A stretch of DNA of 22,093 nucleotides, taken from a virus. A program made the position numbers and the translations under genes. Where the stretch lies: IMG/VR virus record IMGVR_UViG_3300020433_000057, positions 1 to 22,093 of that record. One strand, given 5' to 3'. Shown here piece after piece: positions 1-9,023 of this stretch. Position 1 is the stretch's first letter, and each line of letters opens with the position of its first letter. The notes beneath the pieces are model-generated. The model saw only the letters and a list, made by a program, of their open reading frames with translations. It was not told where the DNA came from and made no database searches.

Positions 1-551
1 CCTCCTGCACCACCGCCACCACCACCAGCTATGAGACTGGCGTTGTCAAGAATAAAAGGAGTTCTTGTGTAAAAGGCACGTTGTCCGTTAGAACCATTAG
101 GTCCTGATCCAGAACCCGCACCAGTTGAGTTACCACCGTTACCACCTCGTGATTGTATTCTAGCATTAAGTTCTAATCTTAGATATATCAGAGAATCACT
201 AGAAAAATTACCAATGGTAAGTTGTTTACATGTCACGTTTGCTTTAATGGTTATCAAACCTTTAATTTTATTACCAGTATATCCTAAATTATTGATAAGA
301 TAAGGGTCTAAATCAAATCCATTACCAGTTGACGATACATCATACTTGAATAAGAAATGCTCACCCTCGTGAACTTTTCTCCATGTGCCACCTTGTTTTA
401 CATATACTTCCTTAGTGTCACGCCATGCTCCTGCATGTTTGATCTGTATGTCCTCAAGATATTGCCATGATCCATTTACCTTAATGGAACTATGTCTCAT
501 TACTGCACGAACATCAGTTCCTGTGTTTGTGGTGCTGTATGGTATTGCCAT
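1..551 (-). CDS. Partial glycine-rich distal tail/adhesin-like structural protein (C-terminus outside window)
   Basis: This ORF starts at ATG 551 and stays open to the left edge, so only about 183 residues are visible. After a short N-terminus there are three imperfect repeats of about 14-16 residues, each ending in a Gly-x-Trp element (NGSW, AGAW, GGTW; residues about 22-55). This pattern is common in phage structural proteins. The visible end is a glycine-rich stretch containing GGGGGGAGG, which resembles the polyglycine segments of myophage receptor-binding adhesins. A good SD (AAGGAG) lies 12 nt upstream of the ATG. The gene is the last visible one of a cluster of four tail/fibre genes on the same strand, 16 bp after the 1551-aa fibre gene. 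A role as a distal tail or host-recognition protein is inferred from composition and context. No specific family is identified. Confidence 0.75.
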   Translation of the reverse strand, partial: MAIPYSTTNTGTDVRAVMRHSSIKVNGSWQYLEDIQIKHAGAWRDTKEVYVKQGGTWRKVHEGEHFLFKYDVSSTGNGFDLDPYLINNLGYTGNKIKGLITIKANVTCKQLTIGNFSSDSLIYLRLELNARIQSRGGNGGNSTGAGSGSGPNGSNGQRAFYTRTPFILDNASLIAGGGGGGAG

Positions 552-567
552 AATTTATAATATCTCC

Positions 568-3500
568 TTAATACTTATACCAGATGTCGCCATCGGATCC
601 ACCACTAGGATTACTGGTAGATACTGTCCTTGCACCATATGCGTTCTGGTCATCAGTTCCAAAGTTTCCTGCTAATACGGTAGTAGCAAGTATATTTAAT
701 CCAGATAGGTATTGAGTGCTAGGATTATACTGTAGATGACTAGAATCAGTATCAACCGCTTGTGTGCTTATACCCGATGGTGAGTTATAACTTGTAAATG
801 TTAGTTGATAATTAGTATTGTTGTTTTGCTGTGCATGGTAAAGAGTGCTTGCACTCTGAGCATTACCAGATGTATCTTGGTTACCACCAGTATTGACGCC
901 AGGTAAATCTATGTTAGCAGTTCCGTCAAATGATACACCACCAATATTCCTTGCAGTCTGTAGTGCAGTTGCAGTTCCTGCGTTACCCGATACATTACCT
1001 GTTACATCACCAGTGAGGTTACCAGTTACGTTACCTATTACGTTAGCACTTATTGAAGTTACACCAGATATTCCAGTAGCATACAATGTGCCTGAGAAAT
1101 GTCCATCTCTCCATTTATTTGATGAACTACCAAAATCTCTAGTTGTTCCACTTGGTACAATATCAGAGTCAACTAATGCTGATATGGTTAAACTATCTGA
1201 CGTGTTACTACCTAAATCAATATTACCATTGACTGTTAGGTTACCTTCAGTTACAATATTACCTGTGGTTGCTGCAACTGTAAATTTGTCAGTCGTTCCA
1301 TTTCTAACTGCGAAGTTTGCATCAACATTAACTGCGTTGTTAAACTCAGAGGTTCCCCCGACTGTTAGACTACCACCAAGTGTAGTAGAACCTGTGCCTA
1401 CCTGTAATGTACCAGTTGATTGAATATCAATACCCAACCCGTTCTTGAATTGTAAGTCTCCTGCACCATCATTCCATGTAGAACCAGATGCACTACCACC
1501 AGTAATTTTTAAATTACCAGTGTCAGTTAAACCATATTTTGCCCATGCTGCACCCGTCCAATAAAATCCTAGATTCTCACCATCTGTGAAGTTACCTAAG
1601 AGTGTTATATCTCCTGTGTTTGCTGCAGCAGATGTGCTTGGTGTTCCTACTACAACGTTAATTTTTTTAGTTGCTTCGTTATTAGCTGCCTCTCCCTTGA
1701 TTGTAAGGTCAGCAACCTCAGCGGATTTAGTTACAGTTAACTCTTCGTTAATCTCAACATTACCTTTGAATACACTGGTCAACTGTGTGTTTTCAACTGT
1801 AATTTTATCTCTAATGATAATCTCATCAAATACAGGACGTAAGTTTGCAGTCTCACCAACGATTGACAGTGATGGAGTATCAAGTGATGCTTCCTCACCA
1901 GTAACAGCAGAGATTCTAGTGTTACCAATGAATAGGTCACCATTACTGTTAAGACCAGAGTAGAATGCGATACCACCATCTTCCTTCTGTGACTGTGCTA
2001 GTAATGTCTCAGCATCAGTAAGAACTCTGTTCTGCACAGATGGTAGACCAGTAGAGTAGTTGCCAGGTCCGAAACCAACATATTCAAATGTATGGTTACC
2101 TGATCTTAGGATACTAGGTCGTCTAAGTTCAGTCGCTGTACCACCTGTAGAGTTGACCTCTATCATTCGTAGTGACTTATCGACTTCATTAGTTTCACCA
2201 TCTCTTGCTTCAAGAGTGATGTATCCTTCTACAGATGGATCAGTTGATGATGAGTTAGTGTAGTTGTTTCTATTTTCTAAAATCCAACTACTCATAGATT
2301 CTTTGGTAATTGATAATGATAGATCAATTACGCCTGGCGTAGCAGGATTAGTTGTCTCAACTAGACCAACAGTAACGTTACTTGCAACAGATGATGCTTG
2401 AGAAGGATCTTCTATTGGATTATCTTTATCTAAGGTAGGATATAAATTATTGATATTTTGTGCAAATGAGAATAAATCTAAATTGCTATTTGTGGGTGAT
2501 ATACTACCTATCAAGACGGTCATGTAGTAAATACCATCTTGAACTGATTTTTTAAGTTCTTGTTCTACCTGTATATCATAGATGTAATATACATCTCCGT
2601 AAGATTGACCTGTGGGAACGTTTCTTGGTTGAATTACATAACCATTAATCGGTTCTCTTGACAATTCTGTTCCATTATCTACTGTATAACGAACCCTGTA
2701 AGTTCTATCTCTTGATGATCTGTTATCAGCAATACGTTGTGTATATGATGAACCAGTAAATAATGAGTTTGCATAGAAACTTTCATCACCTAGATGATAA
2801 TGAATGCCTTTATATCCAGTGGTTCCATTAACATTTGCATCGCCAGATGTAGAAGCAGTTACCCTAAGATACCAGTTTTGGTGATATGTATCATATTGTA
2901 ATGGATGATTGACATCGCCTGGCGTAAATCCTTGAACTGTTATGTCAGTATATTTGTCATCAGCAGGAGATGCAGTGCCATCGGGAGATATTAATGCAGA
3001 ATATGTAGCTTGAGTAGAACCATCAATCAAAGAAACATATATTTTGTCTTGTTTTCTAGCACCAATGCTAAAACCTTGTAGTTTGAATGGTGGTTTTGTT
3101 GCTACTGAGGTATATCCATAGAGATATAATCTGGTGTTGACTGCACCAGTATATGCCCATGTAACTTCATTATCTACAACCACGCCAGAGGTATGTACAG
3201 GTCCTGATCCTGCTCCTGCAGTAGATCCAGATCCAGATACAGCAGTTGCTAAGTATGAATTGCCACCATTAATTCTAGAATCTCCTACCTGTATACCAGA
3301 TTGGTTAATAGTCCATGCCTGATTACCTTGTGATGCGTTGTCTTGTATTTTTTGAACGTCAAGTGCAACATAACCAACAGGTATCTCACTAATAGTTCCT
3401 TTAAATGCAGTTTGACCAGATCCACTTACTGCACCGCTGATATTTCTATAACCTCTATTTAATGTTAACGCACCATTTGCCCCATTGACTGACTCAACGA

Positions 3501-5223
3501 GATATGATTCTGGATGATCGCTAGTTCCAAATCTTACATAATCACCAGCTACAATACCATGTGTAGTGGTGTTAGAAGTTACAGTTCTACTGTTAAATGC
3601 AAGAGTAAAATCTGTATTTCCTCCTGCTTGTGCATATGTTCTTGCTAATTTTTGTGGTGGTATAATATGAGTTATGGTTCCTGCTTTATCTTGTGTAAAT
3701 GGAACACTCTTAAATCCTTTTGCTCTTAATGCACATGAACCGAAATTACTGTTAGAGTTCGTAATGGACTGGTCACCACCAGACTCAGCGACGAAATGGT
3801 CAGCGAAACCAACAGCAAACACAGAAACAGCTTGGATAACTGAGTCGTTAGATGCTTTAACATGGAAGTTCCTATATGCTGCTTTGTATATACTGTCTCC
3901 ATCAGTGTGTGATCCTGCAATATATGCTGATCCATCCCACTTAATAAAGGCATTATCATCTTTCTGAAGTGATACCCCAGTAAACTGGGCAACAACCATG
4001 GATTTAAATCCAGTTGCTTTACTACCATCAGCATGCATACCTTGCATACCCCACGTAGAACGAAGAGATATGTTAAAGATGTATGGTGATGAACTATCTA
4101 CGTTATCAACTTCAACTTTTACTGTTGACCCACTAGCTGTTGGGTTACCAGATGGTGCACCTGTGCTAGGGTTTTTAATAGTATATCTAAATGTGGTCGG
4201 TGTTGGTATTGCACTAATGAAAAATGATCCATTAAATCTTGACGCATCAGTTCCCGTAACACCCTCAATCAATACAGGTGTCCCAACTGAGAATCCATGA
4301 GCATCACCTGTTGTTACTTCTGCTGTTGTTGTAAACACGTTTGTGCTAACGAAGTCAGTAACAACACTATTGATTGTTTTAGGACCTGCTGTATTAGGAC
4401 CTACAATTCTGTTTTCCTCTACACGTGCCTGTAATTCATCAGCAGATATGACACTTGTACTGTCAGGGATATCTTCCCATCCCTTCGCTACTTTTTGATA
4501 GTATAGTTGAAGATCACTTACTGATAAGGCGTTACCATCAGTTCCATTTTTTGAACTTTGAATATTTTTACCATCAGCATATTCAAAGCATGTTAATTTA
4601 TGGTGAGAGAATGTTGGTGGTGAAGATGCACTTGGTTGTGCAGGGTCTTTATACACACCAGATGTTATACCATCAAAGAAACTGAACTGCCAGAAATAAC
4701 ATCCACCAGTTACACGAAATATTGCACTACCACCGATAGCTCCAGATGAAGGATCAGGCACGTATAGAGGACGTAGTTTTGTCTTACGTAAGTCCATACC
4801 TACAATAGACGTACCTCTAGGAACTATGACACCACCATCTACTGAGTTAAATTTGTATAGAATATTATTTGGATTGATGTTACCACTATCATCCACCAGT
4901 GTCATATCGCTTGATGCACTTAATTCAGCAATATCTGAGGGGATAAATGCCTGACCAGATGTATTTGTGCCAGGTCTGTTGTCAATAACATAATCGCCAG
5001 GATATAATACTATACTGAACGATTCAAATGTATCGTTAAATTGTCCGCTTTTATATGAAAATCTAGCTGCTTCTATTAATGCCCTTTGTATACTCTTAAA
5101 AGGACGGTTAGGAGAGTTACCTCTATTGTCAAATGCGTCAGATGCATCAAAATCATCTGAGTTGACATATAAGCAACGTCCAGTTTTTGATGTAAAGACG
5201 TTTTTTAGTCTTGTAAGTGCCAT
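568..5223 (-). CDS. Large tail fibre/beta-helix virion structural protein (1551 aa)
   Basis: A very large structural protein. The N-terminal 130 or so residues (RPFKSIQRALIEAA, then VLYPGDYVIDNRPG) look like the start of a pectate-lyase-type right-handed beta-helix, a fold common in phage tailspikes. The long middle is beta-rich, low in Cys, and rich in Gly, Ser, Thr and Asn. The C-terminal third has tail-fibre hallmarks: five degenerate GN-x-TG/SG units and then ARNIGGVSFDGTANIDLPGVN followed by GNQDTSGNAQSAS, a motif shared by many phage fibres. No catalytic residues are assigned. It begins 14 bp after the 339-aa gene, and no strong SD is visible before ATG 5223. It is probably a fibre or baseplate-attached component that contacts the host. 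Its role as virion protein is well supported by composition and neighbours; its exact position in the particle is not. Confidence 0.85.
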   Translation of the reverse strand: MALTRLKNVFTSKTGRCLYVNSDDFDASDAFDNRGNSPNRPFKSIQRALIEAARFSYKSGQFNDTFESFSIVLYPGDYVIDNRPGTNTSGQAFIPSDIAELSASSDMTLVDDSGNINPNNILYKFNSVDGGVIVPRGTSIVGMDLRKTKLRPLYVPDPSSGAIGGSAIFRVTGGCYFWQFSFFDGITSGVYKDPAQPSASSPPTFSHHKLTCFEYADGKNIQSSKNGTDGNALSVSDLQLYYQKVAKGWEDIPDSTSVISADELQARVEENRIVGPNTAGPKTINSVVTDFVSTNVFTTTAEVTTGDAHGFSVGTPVLIEGVTGTDASRFNGSFFISAIPTPTTFRYTIKNPSTGAPSGNPTASGSTVKVEVDNVDSSSPYIFNISLRSTWGMQGMHADGSKATGFKSMVVAQFTGVSLQKDDNAFIKWDGSAYIAGSHTDGDSIYKAAYRNFHVKASNDSVIQAVSVFAVGFADHFVAESGGDQSITNSNSNFGSCALRAKGFKSVPFTQDKAGTITHIIPPQKLARTYAQAGGNTDFTLAFNSRTVTSNTTTHGIVAGDYVRFGTSDHPESYLVESVNGANGALTLNRGYRNISGAVSGSGQTAFKGTISEIPVGYVALDVQKIQDNASQGNQAWTINQSGIQVGDSRINGGNSYLATAVSGSGSTAGAGSGPVHTSGVVVDNEVTWAYTGAVNTRLYLYGYTSVATKPPFKLQGFSIGARKQDKIYVSLIDGSTQATYSALISPDGTASPADDKYTDITVQGFTPGDVNHPLQYDTYHQNWYLRVTASTSGDANVNGTTGYKGIHYHLGDESFYANSLFTGSSYTQRIADNRSSRDRTYRVRYTVDNGTELSREPINGYVIQPRNVPTGQSYGDVYYIYDIQVEQELKKSVQDGIYYMTVLIGSISPTNSNLDLFSFAQNINNLYPTLDKDNPIEDPSQASSVASNVTVGLVETTNPATPGVIDLSLSITKESMSSWILENRNNYTNSSSTDPSVEGYITLEARDGETNEVDKSLRMIEVNSTGGTATELRRPSILRSGNHTFEYVGFGPGNYSTGLPSVQNRVLTDAETLLAQSQKEDGGIAFYSGLNSNGDLFIGNTRISAVTGEEASLDTPSLSIVGETANLRPVFDEIIIRDKITVENTQLTSVFKGNVEINEELTVTKSAEVADLTIKGEAANNEATKKINVVVGTPSTSAAANTGDITLLGNFTDGENLGFYWTGAAWAKYGLTDTGNLKITGGSASGSTWNDGAGDLQFKNGLGIDIQSTGTLQVGTGSTTLGGSLTVGGTSEFNNAVNVDANFAVRNGTTDKFTVAATTGNIVTEGNLTVNGNIDLGSNTSDSLTISALVDSDIVPSGTTRDFGSSSNKWRDGHFSGTLYATGISGVTSISANVIGNVTGNLTGDVTGNVSGNAGTATALQTARNIGGVSFDGTANIDLPGVNTGGNQDTSGNAQSASTLYHAQQNNNTNYQLTFTSYNSPSGISTQAVDTDSSHLQYNPSTQYLSGLNILATTVLAGNFGTDDQNAYGARTVSTSNPSGGSDGDIWYKY
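983..1042 (-). repeat. Five degenerate 12-bp units encoding GN-x-TG/SG repeats in the fibre gene
   Basis: Five consecutive 12-bp units (983-994, 995-1006, 1007-1018, 1019-1030, 1031-1042) share a ttacc-like core on the plus strand. On the coding (minus) strand they give the tetrapeptide pattern Gly-Asn-x-Thr/Ser, read as GNVTGNLTGDVTGNVSGN. The units are diverged from each other, so this is an old protein-level repeat. It precedes the conserved fibre motif in the same gene. Confidence 0.7.
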
Positions 5224-5237
5224 CTTTTAATACTCTG

Positions 5238-6257
5238 TTATGAAGGAATTTCAGCAGCTTCCTCAAATCCTATGAAGGAAAAGGTTAGTGCTCCAGTTGA
5301 TTTAACATAAAGTGATTGATATGTGCCAAGCACAATACCGTTCAATTCAAAGATGTCATTGTCTGCAACCTGTTTATCTTGAACAAGGTATTGTTCTTCA
5401 CTTATAGCAGTTACACTAGCTATAGGACATTCAATATCATTTTGTGATATGAATTCAGTCACAGGAGTTGTAGTTCCTCCTGCAGCATATCTCTTTTGTG
5501 TTGTTTCGACAGGTCTAAAAACTCTTGCTAATGATCTATTAAGGTTGTTGTTTGCTTGTTCACGATTCTCATTGACTGTATCAAAGAGAACAGAATGATC
5601 AATATTGTTTCTAAACTCTTGATTTAAGAAATATATTCTTCCATTTAATGAGTCATAGAAACGCACCCAACCAGCCCATCCTTGTGTGCCACCTGATCCT
5701 GCGTATGAAGGACCTGCAGATATGGTAGCATTTGATGTACCACCTGTTATTGTAATATCGCCCGCTACATCTAAACCATTTGGTTGAGACATGTTTCTTA
5801 ACCACAATTTACTATTTACTGAATCCCATTTATGAACCACCGCTGTATTTGCTTGTGGAGTTGTGTTAGTATTAGTCCAACTTACAGACTCACCGACTTG
5901 AAATGATCCAGTAACACCACCACCTTCTACTACAATAGATGTAGTATATGAAGTAGGAGAGTTAGAAGAAAATTGTATACTACCGTAATTAGTTTGAGAA
6001 CCAGGAATTGACGCTAAGGAATCTAGTTGTATAACATCTGTCTGTTCTACTATACCGACATCTATATTCAAAGCACCACCTGTATTATTAGAAACTACCA
6101 GTTTTCCACTTGTCAACGTAGCAGCAGGACAAGTATAAATGTTATATCCAGATGCAGCTATCAAGTTACTTGGATAATTGGGATTAACCGTAAAATTGGT
6201 ATATTTTGAGACTGTTGGAGTAAAGGTTGCTAAGACTCCATTTTGTTTAACCGCCAT
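5238..6257 (-). CDS. Virion structural protein, tail/fibre cluster (339 aa)
   Basis: A 339-residue protein rich in Ser, Thr, Asn and Gly with alternating beta-prone segments and no signal peptide or membrane segment. The middle (about residues 105-215) has Gly-rich turns and aromatic pairs (WAGWVRFYDSLNGRIYFLNQ) typical of phage beta-structured proteins. A more helical stretch (NENREQANNNLNRSLARVFRP) follows. It lies 8 bp downstream of the 532-aa gene and 14 bp upstream of the 1551-aa fibre gene, so it is almost certainly co-transcribed with them from the late promoter at 7893-7900. I do not recognise a named family. A structural role is inferred from composition and position. The A-rich leader before ATG 6257 contains no clear SD. 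Confidence 0.8.
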   Translation of the reverse strand: MAVKQNGVLATFTPTVSKYTNFTVNPNYPSNLIAASGYNIYTCPAATLTSGKLVVSNNTGGALNIDVGIVEQTDVIQLDSLASIPGSQTNYGSIQFSSNSPTSYTTSIVVEGGGVTGSFQVGESVSWTNTNTTPQANTAVVHKWDSVNSKLWLRNMSQPNGLDVAGDITITGGTSNATISAGPSYAGSGGTQGWAGWVRFYDSLNGRIYFLNQEFRNNIDHSVLFDTVNENREQANNNLNRSLARVFRPVETTQKRYAAGGTTTPVTEFISQNDIECPIASVTAISEEQYLVQDKQVADNDIFELNGIVLGTYQSLYVKSTGALTFSFIGFEEAAEIPS

Positions 6258-6265
6258 GATTTTTT

Positions 6266-7864
6266 TTAATTAGCTAAAAAGAAAACTTTGCCTCTGGAGA
6301 CGCCAGATGCAGTTTCTGCATTTAATGTGGAAGTAGTTCCTGTTTGAGGATCAGTAAGTATGATCTCTCTCGCATTCAATATACCACCTACTCCTGCAGC
6401 AGGGTTTGTTGATGTAAGTGTTAAGTCACCATCAATGTTAGAGTTACCAGAAACATCTAATCTAAATGTAGGACTCTTAGCGATACCAAAGTTACCAGAT
6501 GACGATAGAACCGCCTGATCTGTTCCTGTGTTATCTGTGAAGTGTAAACCAATGCCACCCACTCCCTTTTGGATAATGAATTTACCCGTAGTTCCGTTTC
6601 CTGCAATGATTGTAGAGCCTGTAGAATATATAGACCCTTCAACTTCTAGATTATATGTGGTTGCTGCTCTACCAATACCTAATTTGGCAGACGCACTGGA
6701 ACCTAATTGGAATGTGGTTCCTGCGGTGGTTTGTATATCACCGCTACAAGTTATAGAACCCCCGAATACTGCGTTACCAGTAGTAGAATCCAGAGTAAAC
6801 TTATCAGTAGCAATAGCGACGTCGCCACTGCCTGTGATAGATGTGACAGCATCTATAGCACCTCCAATGTTAATTCCTGTTGCACTTGTTGTGATGCGTG
6901 CAGCATCATTGTGATAGACGATAGATTCAGTACTACTTGCCTTGAAATACTTAGTAGTGTGGTTTGAAGCATTTAATTCAACAACATCACTTGACACAAA
7001 TAACTGAGAAGCAGTGCTAGTGATGTATGATGTATCAACTCCATCAAAATACGAAATCGAAAGGTCATCATCAGTTCCCATTTTGATTGACTTGTCATCA
7101 ACCATATCAATATGACTATTCATAATCATATCGCCAGTGAGAGTCAAACCTTGACTTGCAACAATAGTGTTAGAAAATGTCGCAGATGAAGCAAATATTG
7201 ATGCTGCATTGACAGTCAAACTATCTCCTGCTGCATCACCAAGTGTAGTATTTCCAGATATAATAACGTTAACAGCACTTAAATCTCCAGTGAATACAGG
7301 AGATACAATAGTTTTGTTCTCAATAGTTTGTGTTGCTTTGAGTGTTACAAATTCATCAGTTGTATTAGTCAATCCTTCATTGGAAGGAAATGTATATATG
7401 TTTGTCAATCCTGATGTCAAGTTTGCTGTACTAAACTTTGCTATCTTTGTCTCATCAGATGAGTTAGGTATCACAAAGTTAAGATCACTAATTGCTAATA
7501 TAGAACCCAAACGTATCTTTCCAGTTCCCTGTGCAGATATTGTAAAGTCTAAGTTTTGATCAACATCATCTCTTGCTTGTATGTTAAGAGTGGTTCCAAC
7601 CTTCTGTAAATTTAATCTTGCGTTTCCCATTGCAAGACCAACCTGTCCTTGTTCCGTAGAGAATAGACCAGTAGATGTCTTCCCTTCAAAACGAATGCCA
7701 GGTGAAATAAATGTCCCAGATGGAACAGCAGTAAAAATACTTCCTACTGCAGATCTTTTATTTTGATCGGTTGGGTCTGAGTTATCTAGTAACAGCAGTG
7801 TATCGGATGAGGATACTTGGTCTGCTCCTAATAATGTCAGGTCAGATATCTTACGAGTTGCCAC
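6266..7864 (-). CDS. Tail fibre-like virion structural protein (532 aa), GTG start
   Basis: The N-terminus (ATRKISDLTLLGADQVSSSD followed by LLLLDNSDPTDQNKRS) matches the start of fibre-like virion proteins seen widely in T4-like cyanophages. The rest is repetitive, Gly/Ser/Thr-rich beta sequence with many short I-x-G and T-L-G-type strands (for example GDVAIATDKFTLDSTTGNAVF), characteristic of fibrous beta proteins. It has no catalytic motif. The start is GTG at 7864; the nearest upstream ATG is followed directly by a stop codon. A perfect T4-type late promoter (TATAAATA) ends 28 nt upstream, so this is the first gene of the fibre cluster transcription unit. It probably forms part of the distal tail or baseplate fibres; its exact role is not known. 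Confidence 0.82.
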   Translation of the reverse strand: MATRKISDLTLLGADQVSSSDTLLLLDNSDPTDQNKRSAVGSIFTAVPSGTFISPGIRFEGKTSTGLFSTEQGQVGLAMGNARLNLQKVGTTLNIQARDDVDQNLDFTISAQGTGKIRLGSILAISDLNFVIPNSSDETKIAKFSTANLTSGLTNIYTFPSNEGLTNTTDEFVTLKATQTIENKTIVSPVFTGDLSAVNVIISGNTTLGDAAGDSLTVNAASIFASSATFSNTIVASQGLTLTGDMIMNSHIDMVDDKSIKMGTDDDLSISYFDGVDTSYITSTASQLFVSSDVVELNASNHTTKYFKASSTESIVYHNDAARITTSATGINIGGAIDAVTSITGSGDVAIATDKFTLDSTTGNAVFGGSITCSGDIQTTAGTTFQLGSSASAKLGIGRAATTYNLEVEGSIYSTGSTIIAGNGTTGKFIIQKGVGGIGLHFTDNTGTDQAVLSSSGNFGIAKSPTFRLDVSGNSNIDGDLTLTSTNPAAGVGGILNAREIILTDPQTGTTSTLNAETASGVSRGKVFFLAN

Positions 7865-7892
7865 TACATACTTACAATAATACTATCAAGTC

Positions 7893-7900
7893 TATTTATA
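7893..7900 (-). promoter_or_regulatory. T4-type late promoter box TATAAATA
   Basis: Minus-strand TATAAATA, identical to the T4 late consensus recognised by gp55-type sigma factors. It lies 28 nt upstream of the GTG start of the 532-aa fibre-like gene. The box contains the stop codon of the cpeT-like gene (GTA TAA ATA), so the promoter is built into the end of the preceding reading frame. Confidence 0.75.
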
Positions 7901-8321
7901 CTTTCTTTTTGAAGGTAAAGAAACCTTCCGCACCTTGCCAATATCCTCTATCCCATGTGTGATATTCATTATGATATAATCTTGCCTGACTCTCTAATGG
8001 TTTGTTTTTATATGTACATTCTGGTTCTGATACACCTTCCCAATAATTACCACCCTCAACAAATGAAAACACCATGTCGCATGCAGGATTTTTTACTATT
8101 ATAATAGGAACATTTGCACCAAGAACATGTGGTTCTGTTATTTCCACAGTTTGTTCTCTGTATGGTTTATCCATGTAACTGTAACGAGAAGATGTATGAA
8201 ACATATCCATACCTATCTTCTCATGTTTCACTATTATATGTGCCCACTTTGTAGGATTTGATGCTGCCTGTGTCCAGTTATCGAACTCACCTTCAAACCA
8301 TTCACTAAACGTCTTTTTCAT
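7896..8321 (-). CDS. cpeT: CpeT/CpcT-type phycobilin lyase-like protein (phage auxiliary gene)
   Basis: The 141-residue protein follows the CpeT/CpcT family pattern along its whole length: [17 protein letters not shown] (residues 13-29), [14 protein letters not shown] (44-57), NPACDMVF (78-85), [11 protein letters not shown] (92-102) and [15 protein letters not shown] (123-137). In the host, T-type lyases attach phycoerythrobilin or phycocyanobilin to phycobiliproteins of the phycobilisome. Cellular members are usually near 200 residues; this short form resembles the cyanophage-encoded CpeT versions, one of which has been shown to bind bilin. Its start overlaps the end of the ACP gene by 17 bp, implying translational coupling. 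Its stop lies inside the late promoter of the next gene. Family assignment is firm; whether it ligates, carries or sequesters bilin during infection is inference. Confidence 0.85.
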   Translation of the reverse strand: MKKTFSEWFEGEFDNWTQAASNPTKWAHIIVKHEKIGMDMFHTSSRYSYMDKPYREQTVEITEPHVLGANVPIIIVKNPACDMVFSFVEGGNYWEGVSEPECTYKNKPLESQARLYHNEYHTWDRGYWQGAEGFFTFKKKV

Positions 8322-8805
8322 CTACTTTAGATTCTCGGATATCCTCATGTAATCTTTCCATTGCTTCTTTTGTTTCTTCACTAGCAAGATTTGATCCGAT
8401 ATATTGACCTGGCGGTTTTGACATCATAGGACTCTCAGGATGTGGAACTGGAGTTTGCTTACTCTTGTATGCTGCTGCGTTTATTGTTTTCTTCTTGCCT
8501 TTGTTTGCTTTGCACTTCTTGATTGTTTCACATGCGTCACCAACTGTGACTATATTTCCTGCTTCTTCGTCAGGAATCTCAATACCAAAACATTCTTCTA
8601 AAAACATGACAAGTTCTACCATGTCAAGACTGTCTGCCTCTAGGTCAATAAATTTACTGTCCCATTTGATATTGTCATACTCTACTCTATCCCCTAGAGT
8701 TTCTTTGATAGCAAGTTGTGCTATCTGTAGCATAAGATCTTTAGTAATCTTCTTATTATTTTTTAGAAGATCCTTGATTTCACTATAAGTTTTGTTGTAA
8801 GACAT
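8305..8805 (-). CDS. Acyl carrier protein with N- and C-terminal extensions
   Basis: Residues about 23-95 match bacterial acyl carrier protein closely: [18 protein letters not shown] (54-71) then [19 protein letters not shown]. Ser59 in the DSL motif is the expected 4'-phosphopantetheine attachment site. The usual Gly of DLGADSLD is Glu here. Host-type ACPs are about 80 residues; this one has 166, with about 22 extra N-terminal residues, a basic linker ([10 protein letters not shown], near 93-102), a Pro/Ser-rich stretch, and an acidic helical tail ([17 protein letters not shown]). ACPs carry acyl chains for fatty-acid synthesis or partner enzymes. No acyltransferase, ketosynthase or PPTase is seen in the window, so it would depend on host enzymes. 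It shares one base (TAATG) with the 59-aa gene upstream and overlaps cpeT downstream. Confidence 0.88.
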   Translation of the reverse strand: MSYNKTYSEIKDLLKNNKKITKDLMLQIAQLAIKETLGDRVEYDNIKWDSKFIDLEADSLDMVELVMFLEECFGIEIPDEEAGNIVTVGDACETIKKCKANKGKKKTINAAAYKSKQTPVPHPESPMMSKPPGQYIGSNLASEETKEAMERLHEDIRESKVDEKDV

Positions 8806-8984
8806 TAGACGTAAGTTACTTCTTCAGTTGTTAACATGTTACGGACGACATCCAAAACTCTCATAAATTGTTCTGCATTACAATCAATGCGTTTGGTGTC
8901 GCCACTATCACTTATTAGTGTAAATGATCTTGATGTAATGTCAACTATGACTTTTTCGAGTTTTTCTTCTTCGTCGTAAAACAT
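8805..8984 (-). CDS. Small conserved-looking hypothetical protein (59 aa)
   Basis: Not recognised. From ATG 8984 it encodes 59 residues beginning [16 protein letters not shown]; an in-frame TTG at 9005 would add seven residues, but ATG is the more likely start. No clear SD is seen for either. The sequence suggests a small alpha/beta domain: beta strands ([15 protein letters not shown]) followed by one helix ([16 protein letters not shown]). Its stop overlaps the ACP start by one base (TAATG), so the two are probably co-translated. No membrane segment or signal peptide. Confidence 0.65.
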   Translation of the reverse strand: MFYDEEEKLEKVIVDITSRSFTLISDSGDTKRIDCNAEQFMRVLDVVRNMLTTEEVTYV

Positions 8985-9023
8985 TAGGTTGTGCAATAGA
9001 TACAAAAATATTGTAGCACGTAA

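Noticed and set aside
983-1042. Possible CRISPR-like or regulatory tandem repeats
   Set aside because: Units are contiguous, 12 bp, in frame and diverged, with no spacers; they are explained by protein repeats in the fibre.
893-1423. A 176-residue plus-strand open frame opposite the fibre gene
   Set aside because: It is antisense to a clearly coding, repetitive Gly/Thr-rich gene; its Pro/Val-rich translation mirrors the repeats. No SD or family match. The same applies to the other plus-strand frames between 385 and 17785.
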